From contig CAIXXI010000336.1 in NCBI GenBank assembly GCA_903923345.1, positions 1-6,996 on the forward strand: a stretch of 6,996 nucleotides of DNA, written 5' to 3'. The DNA is from an uncultured Burkholderiales bacterium. GTDB taxonomy: Bacteria > Pseudomonadota > Gammaproteobacteria > Burkholderiales > Burkholderiaceae_E. The notes beneath the pieces are model-generated. The model saw only the letters and a program-made list of their open reading frames with translations, was not told where the DNA came from and made no database searches. The position numbers were made by a program, and so were the translations under genes. Positions 1 through 5,914 of this stretch are shown in pieces; within the stretch, counting starts at the first letter, position 1; each line of letters opens with the position of its first letter.

Positions 1-10
1 AGAGGTCCAC

Positions 11-15
11 AGGAA
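11..15 (+). promoter_or_regulatory. Ribosome binding site of the fused acyl-CoA carboxylase
   Basis: AGGAA lies 7 bases before the ATG at 23. It is a good purine-rich Shine-Dalgarno match and supports that ATG as the start. Only 22 bases precede the gene in this window, so its promoter, or any upstream operon partner, cannot be seen. Confidence 0.7.
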
Positions 16-22
16 AAATCCC

Positions 23-3000
23 ATGCGCTTCCAGAAACTGCTTATTGCCAATCGCGGCGAAATCGCCATCCGGATCGCCCGCGCGGCCGCCGAGATCGGC
101 CTGCCCACGGTCGCGATCTTCGCTTCGGACGATGCCTCTTCCCTGCATGTGCGCCAGGCCGATGAGTCGGTCGCGTTGCCGGGCGCGGGTGCGCGGGCCT
201 ACCTGGATGTCGCGGCGGTGGTTGCTGCGGCGCAGGCATCCGGATGCGATGCCCTGCATCCCGGCTACGGGTTCCTGAGCGAGAACCCCGAGCTGGCACG
301 GGCCTGCGCGAAGGCGGGCGTGCGCTTCATCGGGCCGGGTGTCGACGCACTTGAAACCTTCGGCGACAAGGTCAAGGCCAAGGCCCTGGCTGCACGCTGC
401 GGTGTGCCGCTGATTGCCGGCAGTGACAGTGCGGTCTCGCTCGAGCAGGCGCAGGCGTTTTTGCGTTCGATGGGCGAGGGCGGCGCCGTCATGATCAAGG
501 CGGTGGCGGGCGGTGGCGGGCGCGGGATGCGAGCGGTGTATCGCGAAGCCGATCTGACCGAGGCCTACGAGCGATGCCGATCAGAAGCGAGGGCCGCATT
601 CGGGCGCGATGAGGTCTATGTGGAGCGGCTCATCGTCGATGCCCGGCATATCGAAGTCCAGGTGATCGGCGATGCCAGCGGTGCGGTCAGCCATCTGTGG
701 GAGCGGGAATGCTCGGTGCAGCGGCGCCATCAGAAGCTCATCGAGATCGCGCCGAGCCCCTCGCTGGACGACGCTCTGCGGGCTCGCATCACCCAGGCGG
801 CGGTCACGCTGGCGCGTGCGGCTCAGTACGAAAACCTGGGGACCTTCGAGTTCCTGCTCGATGCCCAGGCCGATCCCGAGCGCCCGGATGCCTTCGTGTT
901 CATCGAGGCCAATCCGCGCCTGCAGGTCGAGCACACCGTCACCGAGTCGGTGCTCGGCATCGACCTGGTGCAAGCGCAGATCGCGGTGGCGGCCGGTGCG
1001 ACCCTGGCGCAACTCGGCTTGTCACAGGGCGAGGTGCCGCGTGCGCGAGGCCATGCGATCCAGCTGCGCATCAACATGGAGACCATGGATGAACTCGGCC
1101 AGGCGCGGCCCACCGGCGGTCTGATCGGCGTCTTTCAGCCGCCTTCGGGACCGGGCATTCGCATCGACACCTTCGCCTATGCCGGCTATCGCACCAGTGC
1201 CGCCTTTGACTCGCTGCTCGCCAAGCTGATCGTGCACAGCGCCTCGCCCCGCTACGAAGACGCAGTCGCCAAGGCGCGCCGGGCCTTGCGCGAGTTGCGC
1301 ATCGAGGGCGTCGCAACCAATGCAGGCTTTCTCGAAGCCGTGCTGGCGCATGCCGATTTCGCAGCCAACCGGGTCAACACCCGCTTCATCGATGAACGAC
1401 TCGTCGAGCTGCTGCACGGTGCGCCGCCCGCACCGCGCCTGTATCCGGACAGCGAGACGGGTGCTGTGCCGGGCCCTGCTGCATCCGGCGCGCCCGGCGC
1501 GATGCCCGCGCCTGCAGGCACGGTGGCCATCGCGTCGCCTCAGCAGGGCACGGTGGTGAGCCTGGACATCGAGCCCGGTCAGCGGGTTGCGGCTGGCCAG
1601 GCAGTGGCGGTGCTGGAGGCGATGAAGATGGAGCATGTGATCAGCGCACAGTGCAGCGGCACGGTGCGCGCGGTTGCGACCGCCACCGGCGTCACCCTGA
1701 TGGCCGGTGAGCCGGTGGCCTTCATCGAGCCGGACGAAACCAGTGAAACCCAGGCCGTTCAGGCCATCGCGATCGACCCGGATCACATCCGCCCCGATCT
1801 GGCCGAACTCATCGCCCGGCAGGCCTTCCTGCGCGACGAAAACCGGCCCAAAGCGGTGGCCCGTCGGCGTGCCACAGGCCAGCGCACGGCGCGCGAGAAC
1901 ATCGCCCAGCTCTTTGACGAGGGCAGCTTCCATGAATATGGCGGGCTGTCCTTTGCGGCCCAGCGCAAGCGACGCACGATCGAGGACCTGATCGAGAACA
2001 CGCCGGCCGATGGCGTGGTCTCGGGCATCGGCACCATCAATGCCGCGCAGTTCGGTGAGGAGGCTGCGCGCTGCATGGGCCTGATCTACGACTACACCGT
2101 GCTGGCCGGCACGCAGGGCCACATGAATCACAAGAAGCAGGATCGGATGCTGCAGCTGGCACACCGCTGGCGCATTCCGGTGGTGCTGTATGCCGAGGGC
2201 GGCGGCGGGCGGCCCGGCGACACCGAAGGCCTGGGGCTGACCGGCCTGGATGGGCCGACCTTCACACAGTTCGCGCGGCTCTCGGGCCTGGTGCCGGTGG
2301 TCGGTGTGGTCTCAGGCTACTGCTTTGCCGGCAATGCGGCGCTGCTCGGGTGTTGTGACGTGATCATCGCCACGAAGAACGCCTCGATCGGCATGGGTGG
2401 GCCGGCCATGATCGAAGGCGGCGGGCTGGGCGTGTACCGACCCGATGAGGTCGGGCCGGTCAGCATGCAGGAGCCCAACGGCGTGATCGACGTGCTGGTC
2501 GATGACGAAGAACAGGCCACCGAGGTGGCGCGCCGGTATCTGTCCTATTTTCAGGGCCCGCTGACCGACTGGTCGTGCAGCGATCAGCGCCTGCTGCGTC
2601 ACGCCATTCCGGAGAACCGGCTGCGGGTCTATGACGTGCGCACCGTGATCGAGCAGCTCGCCGACACCGGATCGGTGCTGGAGCTGCGGCCGAATTTCGG
2701 CGTCGGCATTCTCACCGCCCTGATTCGGATCGAAGGCCGGCCGATGGGCCTGATCGCCAACAACCCGATGCACCTGGGCGGCGCAATCGATGCGCCGGCC
2801 GGCGACAAGGCCGCCCGCTTCATGCAGTTGTGTGATGCCTTTGACCTGCCGATCGTCTCGCTGTGCGACACCCCGGGCTTCATGGTCGGACCGCAGGCCG
2901 AGCAGACCGGTGTCGTGCGCCATGTGTGCCGGATGTTCGTGGTCGGGGCCAGTGTCACCGTGCCGATGTTCACCGTGGTGCTGCGCAAGGGCTACGGGCT

Positions 3001-3343
3001 GGGCTCGCAGGGCATGGCTGCGGGGGGCTTTCACGAGCCGGTCTTCACCGTGGCCTGGCCGACCGGCGAGTTCGGCGGCATGGGCTTCGAGGGCTATGTG
3101 CGACTGGGTTATCGCAAGGAGATGGAGGCGATCGCCGATCCGGCCGAGCGTCAGGCCTTCTACGAGCGCAAACTCGCCGAGCTCTACGAGAACGGGAAAG
3201 CGACCTCGATTGCCTCGGTGCTGGAGATCGATGAAGTGATCGACCCCGAACGCACCCGCGACTGGATCATGGCCGGATTGCGTTCGGTGCCCGCGCCCGC
3301 GCCACGGCAGGGCCGCAAGCGACCCTGCGTGGACACCTGGTAA
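23..3343 (+). CDS. Single-chain acyl-CoA carboxylase (biotin carboxylase-BCCP-carboxyltransferase fusion)
   Basis: This cytoplasmic enzyme carboxylates an acyl-CoA using ATP, bicarbonate and covalently bound biotin. Residues 1-450 are the biotin carboxylase half: the N-terminal LLIANRGEIAIRI motif, the ATP-grasp glycine loop GGGGRGMR (163-170) after Lys159, the catalytic stretch ECSVQRRHQK (229-238), EANPRLQVEH (295-304) and RINMETMD from Arg349. A Pro/Ala-rich linker (about 470-499) leads to a biotinyl domain (about 500-567) with EAMKMEH, whose Lys535 is the expected biotinylation site. Residues about 590-1090 are the carboxyltransferase. Its N-lobe has GYCFAGNA (765-772). Its C-lobe has DTPGFMVGP (949-957) and GYGLGSQGMAAGGF (990-1003). 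All catalytic elements look intact and uninterrupted. One polypeptide carrying all three parts, together with the INMETMD variant, matches the long-chain acyl-CoA carboxylase (LCC) type known from mycobacteria and Rhodopseudomonas, rather than the usual two-subunit enzymes. The true substrate (acetyl-, propionyl- or longer acyl-CoA) cannot be read from sequence. Confidence 0.93.
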   Translation: MRFQKLLIANRGEIAIRIARAAAEIGLPTVAIFASDDASSLHVRQADESVALPGAGARAYLDVAAVVAAAQASGCDALHPGYGFLSENPELARACAKAGVRFIGPGVDALETFGDKVKAKALAARCGVPLIAGSDSAVSLEQAQAFLRSMGEGGAVMIKAVAGGGGRGMRAVYREADLTEAYERCRSEARAAFGRDEVYVERLIVDARHIEVQVIGDASGAVSHLWERECSVQRRHQKLIEIAPSPSLDDALRARITQAAVTLARAAQYENLGTFEFLLDAQADPERPDAFVFIEANPRLQVEHTVTESVLGIDLVQAQIAVAAGATLAQLGLSQGEVPRARGHAIQLRINMETMDELGQARPTGGLIGVFQPPSGPGIRIDTFAYAGYRTSAAFDSLLAKLIVHSASPRYEDAVAKARRALRELRIEGVATNAGFLEAVLAHADFAANRVNTRFIDERLVELLHGAPPAPRLYPDSETGAVPGPAASGAPGAMPAPAGTVAIASPQQGTVVSLDIEPGQRVAAGQAVAVLEAMKMEHVISAQCSGTVRAVATATGVTLMAGEPVAFIEPDETSETQAVQAIAIDPDHIRPDLAELIARQAFLRDENRPKAVARRRATGQRTARENIAQLFDEGSFHEYGGLSFAAQRKRRTIEDLIENTPADGVVSGIGTINAAQFGEEAARCMGLIYDYTVLAGTQGHMNHKKQDRMLQLAHRWRIPVVLYAEGGGGRPGDTEGLGLTGLDGPTFTQFARLSGLVPVVGVVSGYCFAGNAALLGCCDVIIATKNASIGMGGPAMIEGGGLGVYRPDEVGPVSMQEPNGVIDVLVDDEEQATEVARRYLSYFQGPLTDWSCSDQRLLRHAIPENRLRVYDVRTVIEQLADTGSVLELRPNFGVGILTALIRIEGRPMGLIANNPMHLGGAIDAPAGDKAARFMQLCDAFDLPIVSLCDTPGFMVGPQAEQTGVVRHVCRMFVVGASVTVPMFTVVLRKGYGLGSQGMAAGGFHEPVFTVAWPTGEFGGMGFEGYVRLGYRKEMEAIADPAERQAFYERKLAELYENGKATSIASVLEIDEVIDPERTRDWIMAGLRSVPAPAPRQGRKRPCVDTW
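3302..3332. terminator. Inverted repeat at the end of the carboxylase gene, possible weak or bidirectional terminator
   Basis: CCACGGCAGGG (3302-3312) pairs with CCCTGCGTGG (3323-3332). This gives a 10-bp G/C-rich stem with one bulged G at 3306 and a 10-base loop. It lies inside the last codons of the carboxylase, 9 bases before its stop, and just beyond the stop of the convergent gene. No T-run follows on either strand, so it is not a standard intrinsic terminator. It could still stabilise 3' ends or slow polymerase between the two convergent genes. Chance pairing in GC-rich coding DNA is a real alternative. Confidence 0.35.
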
Positions 3344-3352
3344 TCAGCCGGC

Positions 3353-4402
3353 TTATTCCTGCTCGATGCCGGCAGCGCGCATCGTGCGGGTCCAGAGCGC
3401 GAGCTGCTCTTTCACCAGCGTGCCCATCGCCTCGGGTGATGAGGGCGTGGGCAGCAAACCGAGCTTGTCGTACTGCTCGACCACATCGGGCCTGCGCATC
3501 ACCACGTTGAAGTCTTTCGAGATGCGCTCGACCAGGTCGCGCGGCATCCGGGCGGGGCCGAGCAGTCCGCCCCAGGGCCTGATATTGACCAGCGGCTGAC
3601 CGGCCTCGGCCATCGTGGGCACATCCGGAAACGCCCGGGTGCGTTCGGGCAGCAGCACGGCGATCGGCTTGAATTTTTCTTTCAGCAGTTGCGGCATCAC
3701 CGCCGGGGTCACGAACATCGCCTGCACCCGCCCGCCGACCAGATCGATCACCGCCTGGGCTTCGCCCTTGTAGGGCACATGGGTCATGTCGAGTTTGTTG
3801 GCCTGAATCAGCGCGGCCATCGACACGATGCCGGTGCTGTTGCCAGTCGCATAAATCACCTTGCCGGGGTTGGCCTTGGCATAGGCGACGAACTCGGCCA
3901 GGGTGTTCACCGGCATCGACGCTGGCACCACCAGGTAGAAGGTGAAGATGCACAGGTTGGAGATCGGGGTGAAATCAGCGACCGGGTCGTAGGGCGGTGA
4001 CTTCTTGAGCGAAGGCACATACGACATCGAGGTGGCGGTGCCGAAGTAGAGGGTATGGCCATCGGGTGCAGCCTTCACAACCTCCAGCGCAGCGACCGCG
4101 CCATCGGCGCCCGCGCGGTTTTCGACCAGCACCGGTTTGCCAAAGGCATTGCCCATATGCACTGCAATCGCCCGAGCGCCCATGTCGGCGCCGCCGCCGG
4201 CAGGAAAGGGAACCACGAAGCGGATCGGCTTGGAGGGCCAGTCGTTCTGGGCGCGGGCCAGGCCGGGCACGGCAGATGCCAGTGCGATCGAGCCGCCGGC
4301 GGTCAGGATCCGGCGCCGTGACACCGACGCGATCGAAACCGAATCGTCTGAGGAGGGGCGATCGGACAGGCTAGGGCTTGGGTCAGTCTTGTGTGAATGC
4401 AT
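3353..4402 (-). CDS. Tripartite tricarboxylate transporter substrate-binding protein (Bug/TctC family), Tat-like signal
   Basis: This 349-residue periplasmic binding protein would capture a small carboxylate or related solute. The long N-terminus ends in a twin-arginine-like motif SRRRIL (28-33), a hydrophobic stretch (TAGGSIALASAVPGLA) and an ARA|Q cleavage site near residue 51. The mature part starts with the Bug-family pattern WPSKPIRFVVPFPAGGGAD (55-73). It continues with ENRAGADG, KAAPDGHTLYFG, YAKANPGKVIYATGN, HVPYKGEAQAVIDLVGGRVQ and FPDVPTMAEAG, all characteristic of the family. I chose the ATG at 4402 because GGAG lies 5 bases upstream; longer in-frame starts would run into the divergent gene and add unrelated sequence. 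No TctA/TctB membrane genes are adjacent, which is common for Bug proteins in Burkholderiales, where they may be orphans or work with a distant transporter. Ligand unknown. It converges on the carboxylase with 9 bases between stop codons. Confidence 0.92.
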   Translation of the reverse strand: MHSHKTDPSPSLSDRPSSDDSVSIASVSRRRILTAGGSIALASAVPGLARAQNDWPSKPIRFVVPFPAGGGADMGARAIAVHMGNAFGKPVLVENRAGADGAVAALEVVKAAPDGHTLYFGTATSMSYVPSLKKSPPYDPVADFTPISNLCIFTFYLVVPASMPVNTLAEFVAYAKANPGKVIYATGNSTGIVSMAALIQANKLDMTHVPYKGEAQAVIDLVGGRVQAMFVTPAVMPQLLKEKFKPIAVLLPERTRAFPDVPTMAEAGQPLVNIRPWGGLLGPARMPRDLVERISKDFNVVMRRPDVVEQYDKLGLLPTPSSPEAMGTLVKEQLALWTRTMRAAGIEQE

Positions 4403-4568
4403 GGTGTCTCCGTCGTCAATGGATCCTGCCTGCGGGCAGTCAATCAGGGCGAGAGCATACAAGCAGTCGGAGGGCGGCTGCCGCAACGCGCCAGCCGGTT
4501 CGCCTGCGATATCCTCGATCGACCGGACCGCACGCTGCTTGCCTCTGAATCTGGACTGGACCGCTGAC
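4403..4568. promoter_or_regulatory. Divergent intergenic region between Bug/TctC gene and small secreted-protein gene
   Basis: These 166 bases must hold the promoters of both flanking genes. On the minus strand TATGCT (4454-4459) is a fair -10 candidate, but I see no good -35 at the right distance. A small hairpin CTGCC-TGCG-GGCAG (4426-4439) would then fall in the 5' leader of the binding-protein transcript. On the plus strand TATCCT (4510-4515) is a weak -10 candidate, also without a clear -35. No convincing operator or riboswitch is visible. The regulatory role follows from gene orientation; the individual boxes are tentative. Confidence 0.4.
4408..4411 (-). promoter_or_regulatory. Ribosome binding site deciding the start of the Bug/TctC gene
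   Basis: On the minus strand GGAG is followed by ACACC and then the ATG at 4402. This 5-base spacing is workable and favours this start over upstream in-frame starts, none of which yields a sensible signal peptide at its N-terminus. Confidence 0.6.
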
Positions 4569-5069
4569 ATGAAACATGCCGCCCGCTTTTCGATCTCGCT
4601 CGTTGCACTGTGCCTGCTGACCGGGACGGCCTTTGCGCAGATCACGATCGCCCCGAAAACAGGCGAGTCGCTGCAGTCGTATTGTCAACGCCTCGACCGC
4701 GCACCCACTGCGATCCGGTTCAAGTGCGTCATCGAAATCAATCGCCTTGATCCGGCGACCCCGACCACCACGGAGAAACTGGCGTTTGCCAGCAACGACT
4801 TCGGCAAGGTCTTCGAGGTGGCGCGGCGCCTGCACCGCATTCCGGCATCGCTGACCCTGCCGGCCAGCGGCCCGGAGTCCGAGACCATCGAGGATCCGAA
4901 AAAGCCCGACTACCTCTGGAGCTCAACGCTGCAGATCAAGCGTTCGGCATCCGGGCGGATCGAACGCGCTGAGTACTCGAGTCGCCAGGAAGGCGGGGGC
5001 GGGGGCGTGAAGGTCACGCGCACCAAAGCCGGCATCATCGAAATCCAGGCCCACAGTTTCGGCGACTGA
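4569..5069 (+). CDS. Small exported protein of unknown function
   Basis: The protein has 166 residues and I do not recognise its family. The N-terminus MKHAARFSISLVALCLLTG, followed by TAFAQ, is a textbook Sec signal peptide with cleavage after AFA (residue 23). Cys15 lies inside the hydrophobic core and lacks a proper lipobox, so a lipoprotein is unlikely. The mature protein (about 143 residues) has two cysteines, Cys39 and Cys53, which could form a disulfide in the periplasm. It also has a pentaglycine stretch at 142-146 encoded by a GGGGGC tandem. The part GESLQSYCQRL...INRLDPAT...PASLTLPA loosely recalls the spacing of a LysM-like domain, but this is weak and only a suggestion. The ATG at 4569 is chosen because the signal peptide begins there; upstream frame sequence is antisense to the binding-protein gene. 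The ribosome site is poor (GGA, 8 bases upstream). The last 35 bases overlap the end of the convergent PEP-CTERM-like gene. Confidence 0.75.
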   Translation: MKHAARFSISLVALCLLTGTAFAQITIAPKTGESLQSYCQRLDRAPTAIRFKCVIEINRLDPATPTTTEKLAFASNDFGKVFEVARRLHRIPASLTLPASGPESETIEDPKKPDYLWSSTLQIKRSASGRIERAEYSSRQEGGGGGVKVTRTKAGIIEIQAHSFGD

Positions 5070-5775
5070 GCCAGCCCAGCAGGCCGATGGCGAGCAGCAG
5101 CGCGGTTGCGGGCGCGGGCACAGCGTTCTGAACCGAGGCCGGACGCAGACCTTCACGAGTGCCTGCCGGGCTGCCTTCATCGGATTCACCCAGGGCATCC
5201 GTGCCGCGTGGCGCGCCGCTGCCTTGTGAGTAGGGGGTGAAACCGAATGTGCGGCTCCAGTTGGCGGCGGTCGCGACGGGCATCACCGAGCCACCCATCG
5301 ACGGTTGACCCGAGCCCGTCCAGGGGGTCGAGCTGTCGCGGCGGCTTGCTGATGAGCCGTATGTATCGTTGAAACCCCAGCCCCCGGCCGATCCGGATCC
5401 CCAACGGCCGGCGCCTGCCTGAGCGCGCTCAGGCGGATTCAGCCAGCCCGTACCCATCGCGCGAACCAGGGTTGAATGCGTTTCAGCCCACTCGCGCTCT
5501 TCTCGAAACTGTTCGGTCAGCCGTGACGGTCTGCGTTCGTCCGGGGTGGCGAAACGGCGAACGTCGAGGCCGTCGACCAGGGTTGCAAAGCCATCGACCC
5601 GGTCAGCGCTGTCCCGGGTACGGCGTGAATGTTCGGTCCGGGTTCGCGGCCCATCTTCCAGGGCGGCTTGGGTTCGGTCGGTGTTGCTGAGTCCGGAAGG
5701 GCCTTGGGCGGCGCTCAGACCGAGCATGAGGCCGATGACGCTGGCTGTTCGCAGCTTTGCTGAATGGATTAACAC
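5035..5775 (-). CDS. Secreted Gly/Ser-rich protein with PEP-CTERM-like C-terminal sorting signal
   Basis: The start is taken as GTG at 5775, giving 246 residues. From there the protein opens with a Sec signal peptide: basic K7/R9, hydrophobic core ASVIGLMLGLSAAQG, likely cleavage after residue 23. Residues about 28-105 are highly charged and rich in Arg, Asp and Glu. Residues about 105-215 are rich in Gly, Ser, Trp and Tyr (for example GRWGSGSAGGWGFNDTYGSS) with no recognisable fold. The C-terminus has VPAPAT (219-224), a hydrophobic helix (225-237) and Arg238-Arg239. This is the layout of PEP-CTERM signals, which exosortase recognises for processing and surface display in biofilm-forming Gram-negatives. 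Oddities: Ala replaces the usual Glu, and seven residues (NCGPGFR) follow the arginines. There is no in-frame ATG; an upstream GTG at 5874 would add 33 residues and bury the signal peptide. Function unknown; export and sorting are inferred. Confidence 0.72.
   Translation of the reverse strand: MLIHSAKLRTASVIGLMLGLSAAQGPSGLSNTDRTQAALEDGPRTRTEHSRRTRDSADRVDGFATLVDGLDVRRFATPDERRPSRLTEQFREEREWAETHSTLVRAMGTGWLNPPERAQAGAGRWGSGSAGGWGFNDTYGSSASRRDSSTPWTGSGQPSMGGSVMPVATAANWSRTFGFTPYSQGSGAPRGTDALGESDEGSPAGTREGLRPASVQNAVPAPATALLLAIGLLGWLSRRNCGPGFR
5038..5121 (-). other. PEP-CTERM-like tripartite sorting signal (within the secreted-protein gene)
   Basis: These 28 codons hold the motif VPAPAT, a hydrophobic segment of about 13 residues (ALLLAIGLLGWLS), then RR and the tail NCGPGFR. 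Motif, transmembrane helix and basic cluster at the extreme C-terminus are the three parts that define exosortase substrates. The Ala for Glu variant is plausible but weakens the call. No exosortase gene is present in the window. Confidence 0.65.
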
Positions 5776-5840
5776 TGGAGTGATTCGCCGCCTTGTTGTT
5801 TGTGCTTCATCTTCGGGGCAGGCGTTTCGGTGCGCGAGGA

Positions 5841-5867
5841 ACTTTATGGACCTGTCGGGTGTGACAA
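5841..5867 (-). promoter_or_regulatory. Candidate promoter of the PEP-CTERM-like gene
   Basis: On the minus strand TTGTCA (5862-5867) is a five-of-six -35 match. TAAAGT (5841-5846) is a four-of-six -10 match, with a 15-base spacer. Transcription would start near 5834, which fits translation from GTG at 5775 and would exclude the upstream GTG at 5874. Tentative. Confidence 0.3.
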
Positions 5868-5887
5868 ACCGCACAGCCCTCTAGAAT
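5861..5887 (+). promoter_or_regulatory. Candidate sigma-70 promoter of hemE
   Basis: GTGACA (5861-5866) matches the -35 consensus at five of six positions. TAGAAT (5882-5887) matches the -10 at five of six. The spacer is 15 bases, shorter than the ideal 17, so strength is uncertain. Transcription would begin near 5894, leaving a leader of about 20 bases before the hemE ATG. Confidence 0.45.
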
Positions 5888-5914
5888 GCTCAACCCAGAC
5901 GTGAAATGGTCCCC

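Larger units (their letters stand above)
5776..5914. promoter_or_regulatory. Divergent intergenic region between the PEP-CTERM-like gene and hemE
   Basis: These 139 bases separate two genes pointing away from each other. They contain back-to-back promoter-like elements whose -35 boxes overlap in TGTGACAA (5860-5867); the two halves are listed separately. No clear transcription-factor operator beyond this was recognised. On the minus strand the short frame from the ATG at 5811 (MKHKQQGGESLQC) ends at a TAA that overlaps the proposed GTG start at 5775. Confidence 0.4.

Noticed and set aside
1022..2164. Long minus-strand open frame (380 codons) opposite the carboxylase
   Set aside because: It lies entirely antisense to a gene with intact catalytic motifs, and its translation shows no domain. 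Long antisense frames are expected in GC-rich coding DNA.
2312..3034. Minus-strand open frame of 240 codons opposite the carboxyltransferase part
   Set aside because: Its translation is His/Arg-rich with no recognisable motif and no ribosome site. It is a frame shadow of the carboxylase.
4137..4568. Upstream extension of the small secreted-protein gene
   Set aside because: The extra 144 codons are antisense to the binding-protein gene and would put the obvious signal peptide in the middle of the protein.
4403..4645. Upstream extension of the Bug/TctC gene beyond the ATG at 4402
   Set aside because: The extension would bury the signal peptide, overlap the start of the divergent gene and ignore the well-placed GGAG. 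The added residues do not resemble the family.
4994..5005. GGGGGC tandem as a possible repeat element or G-quadruplex
   Set aside because: There are only two G-runs of five, and it is fully explained by glycine codons in the small secreted protein; too short to call a separate feature.
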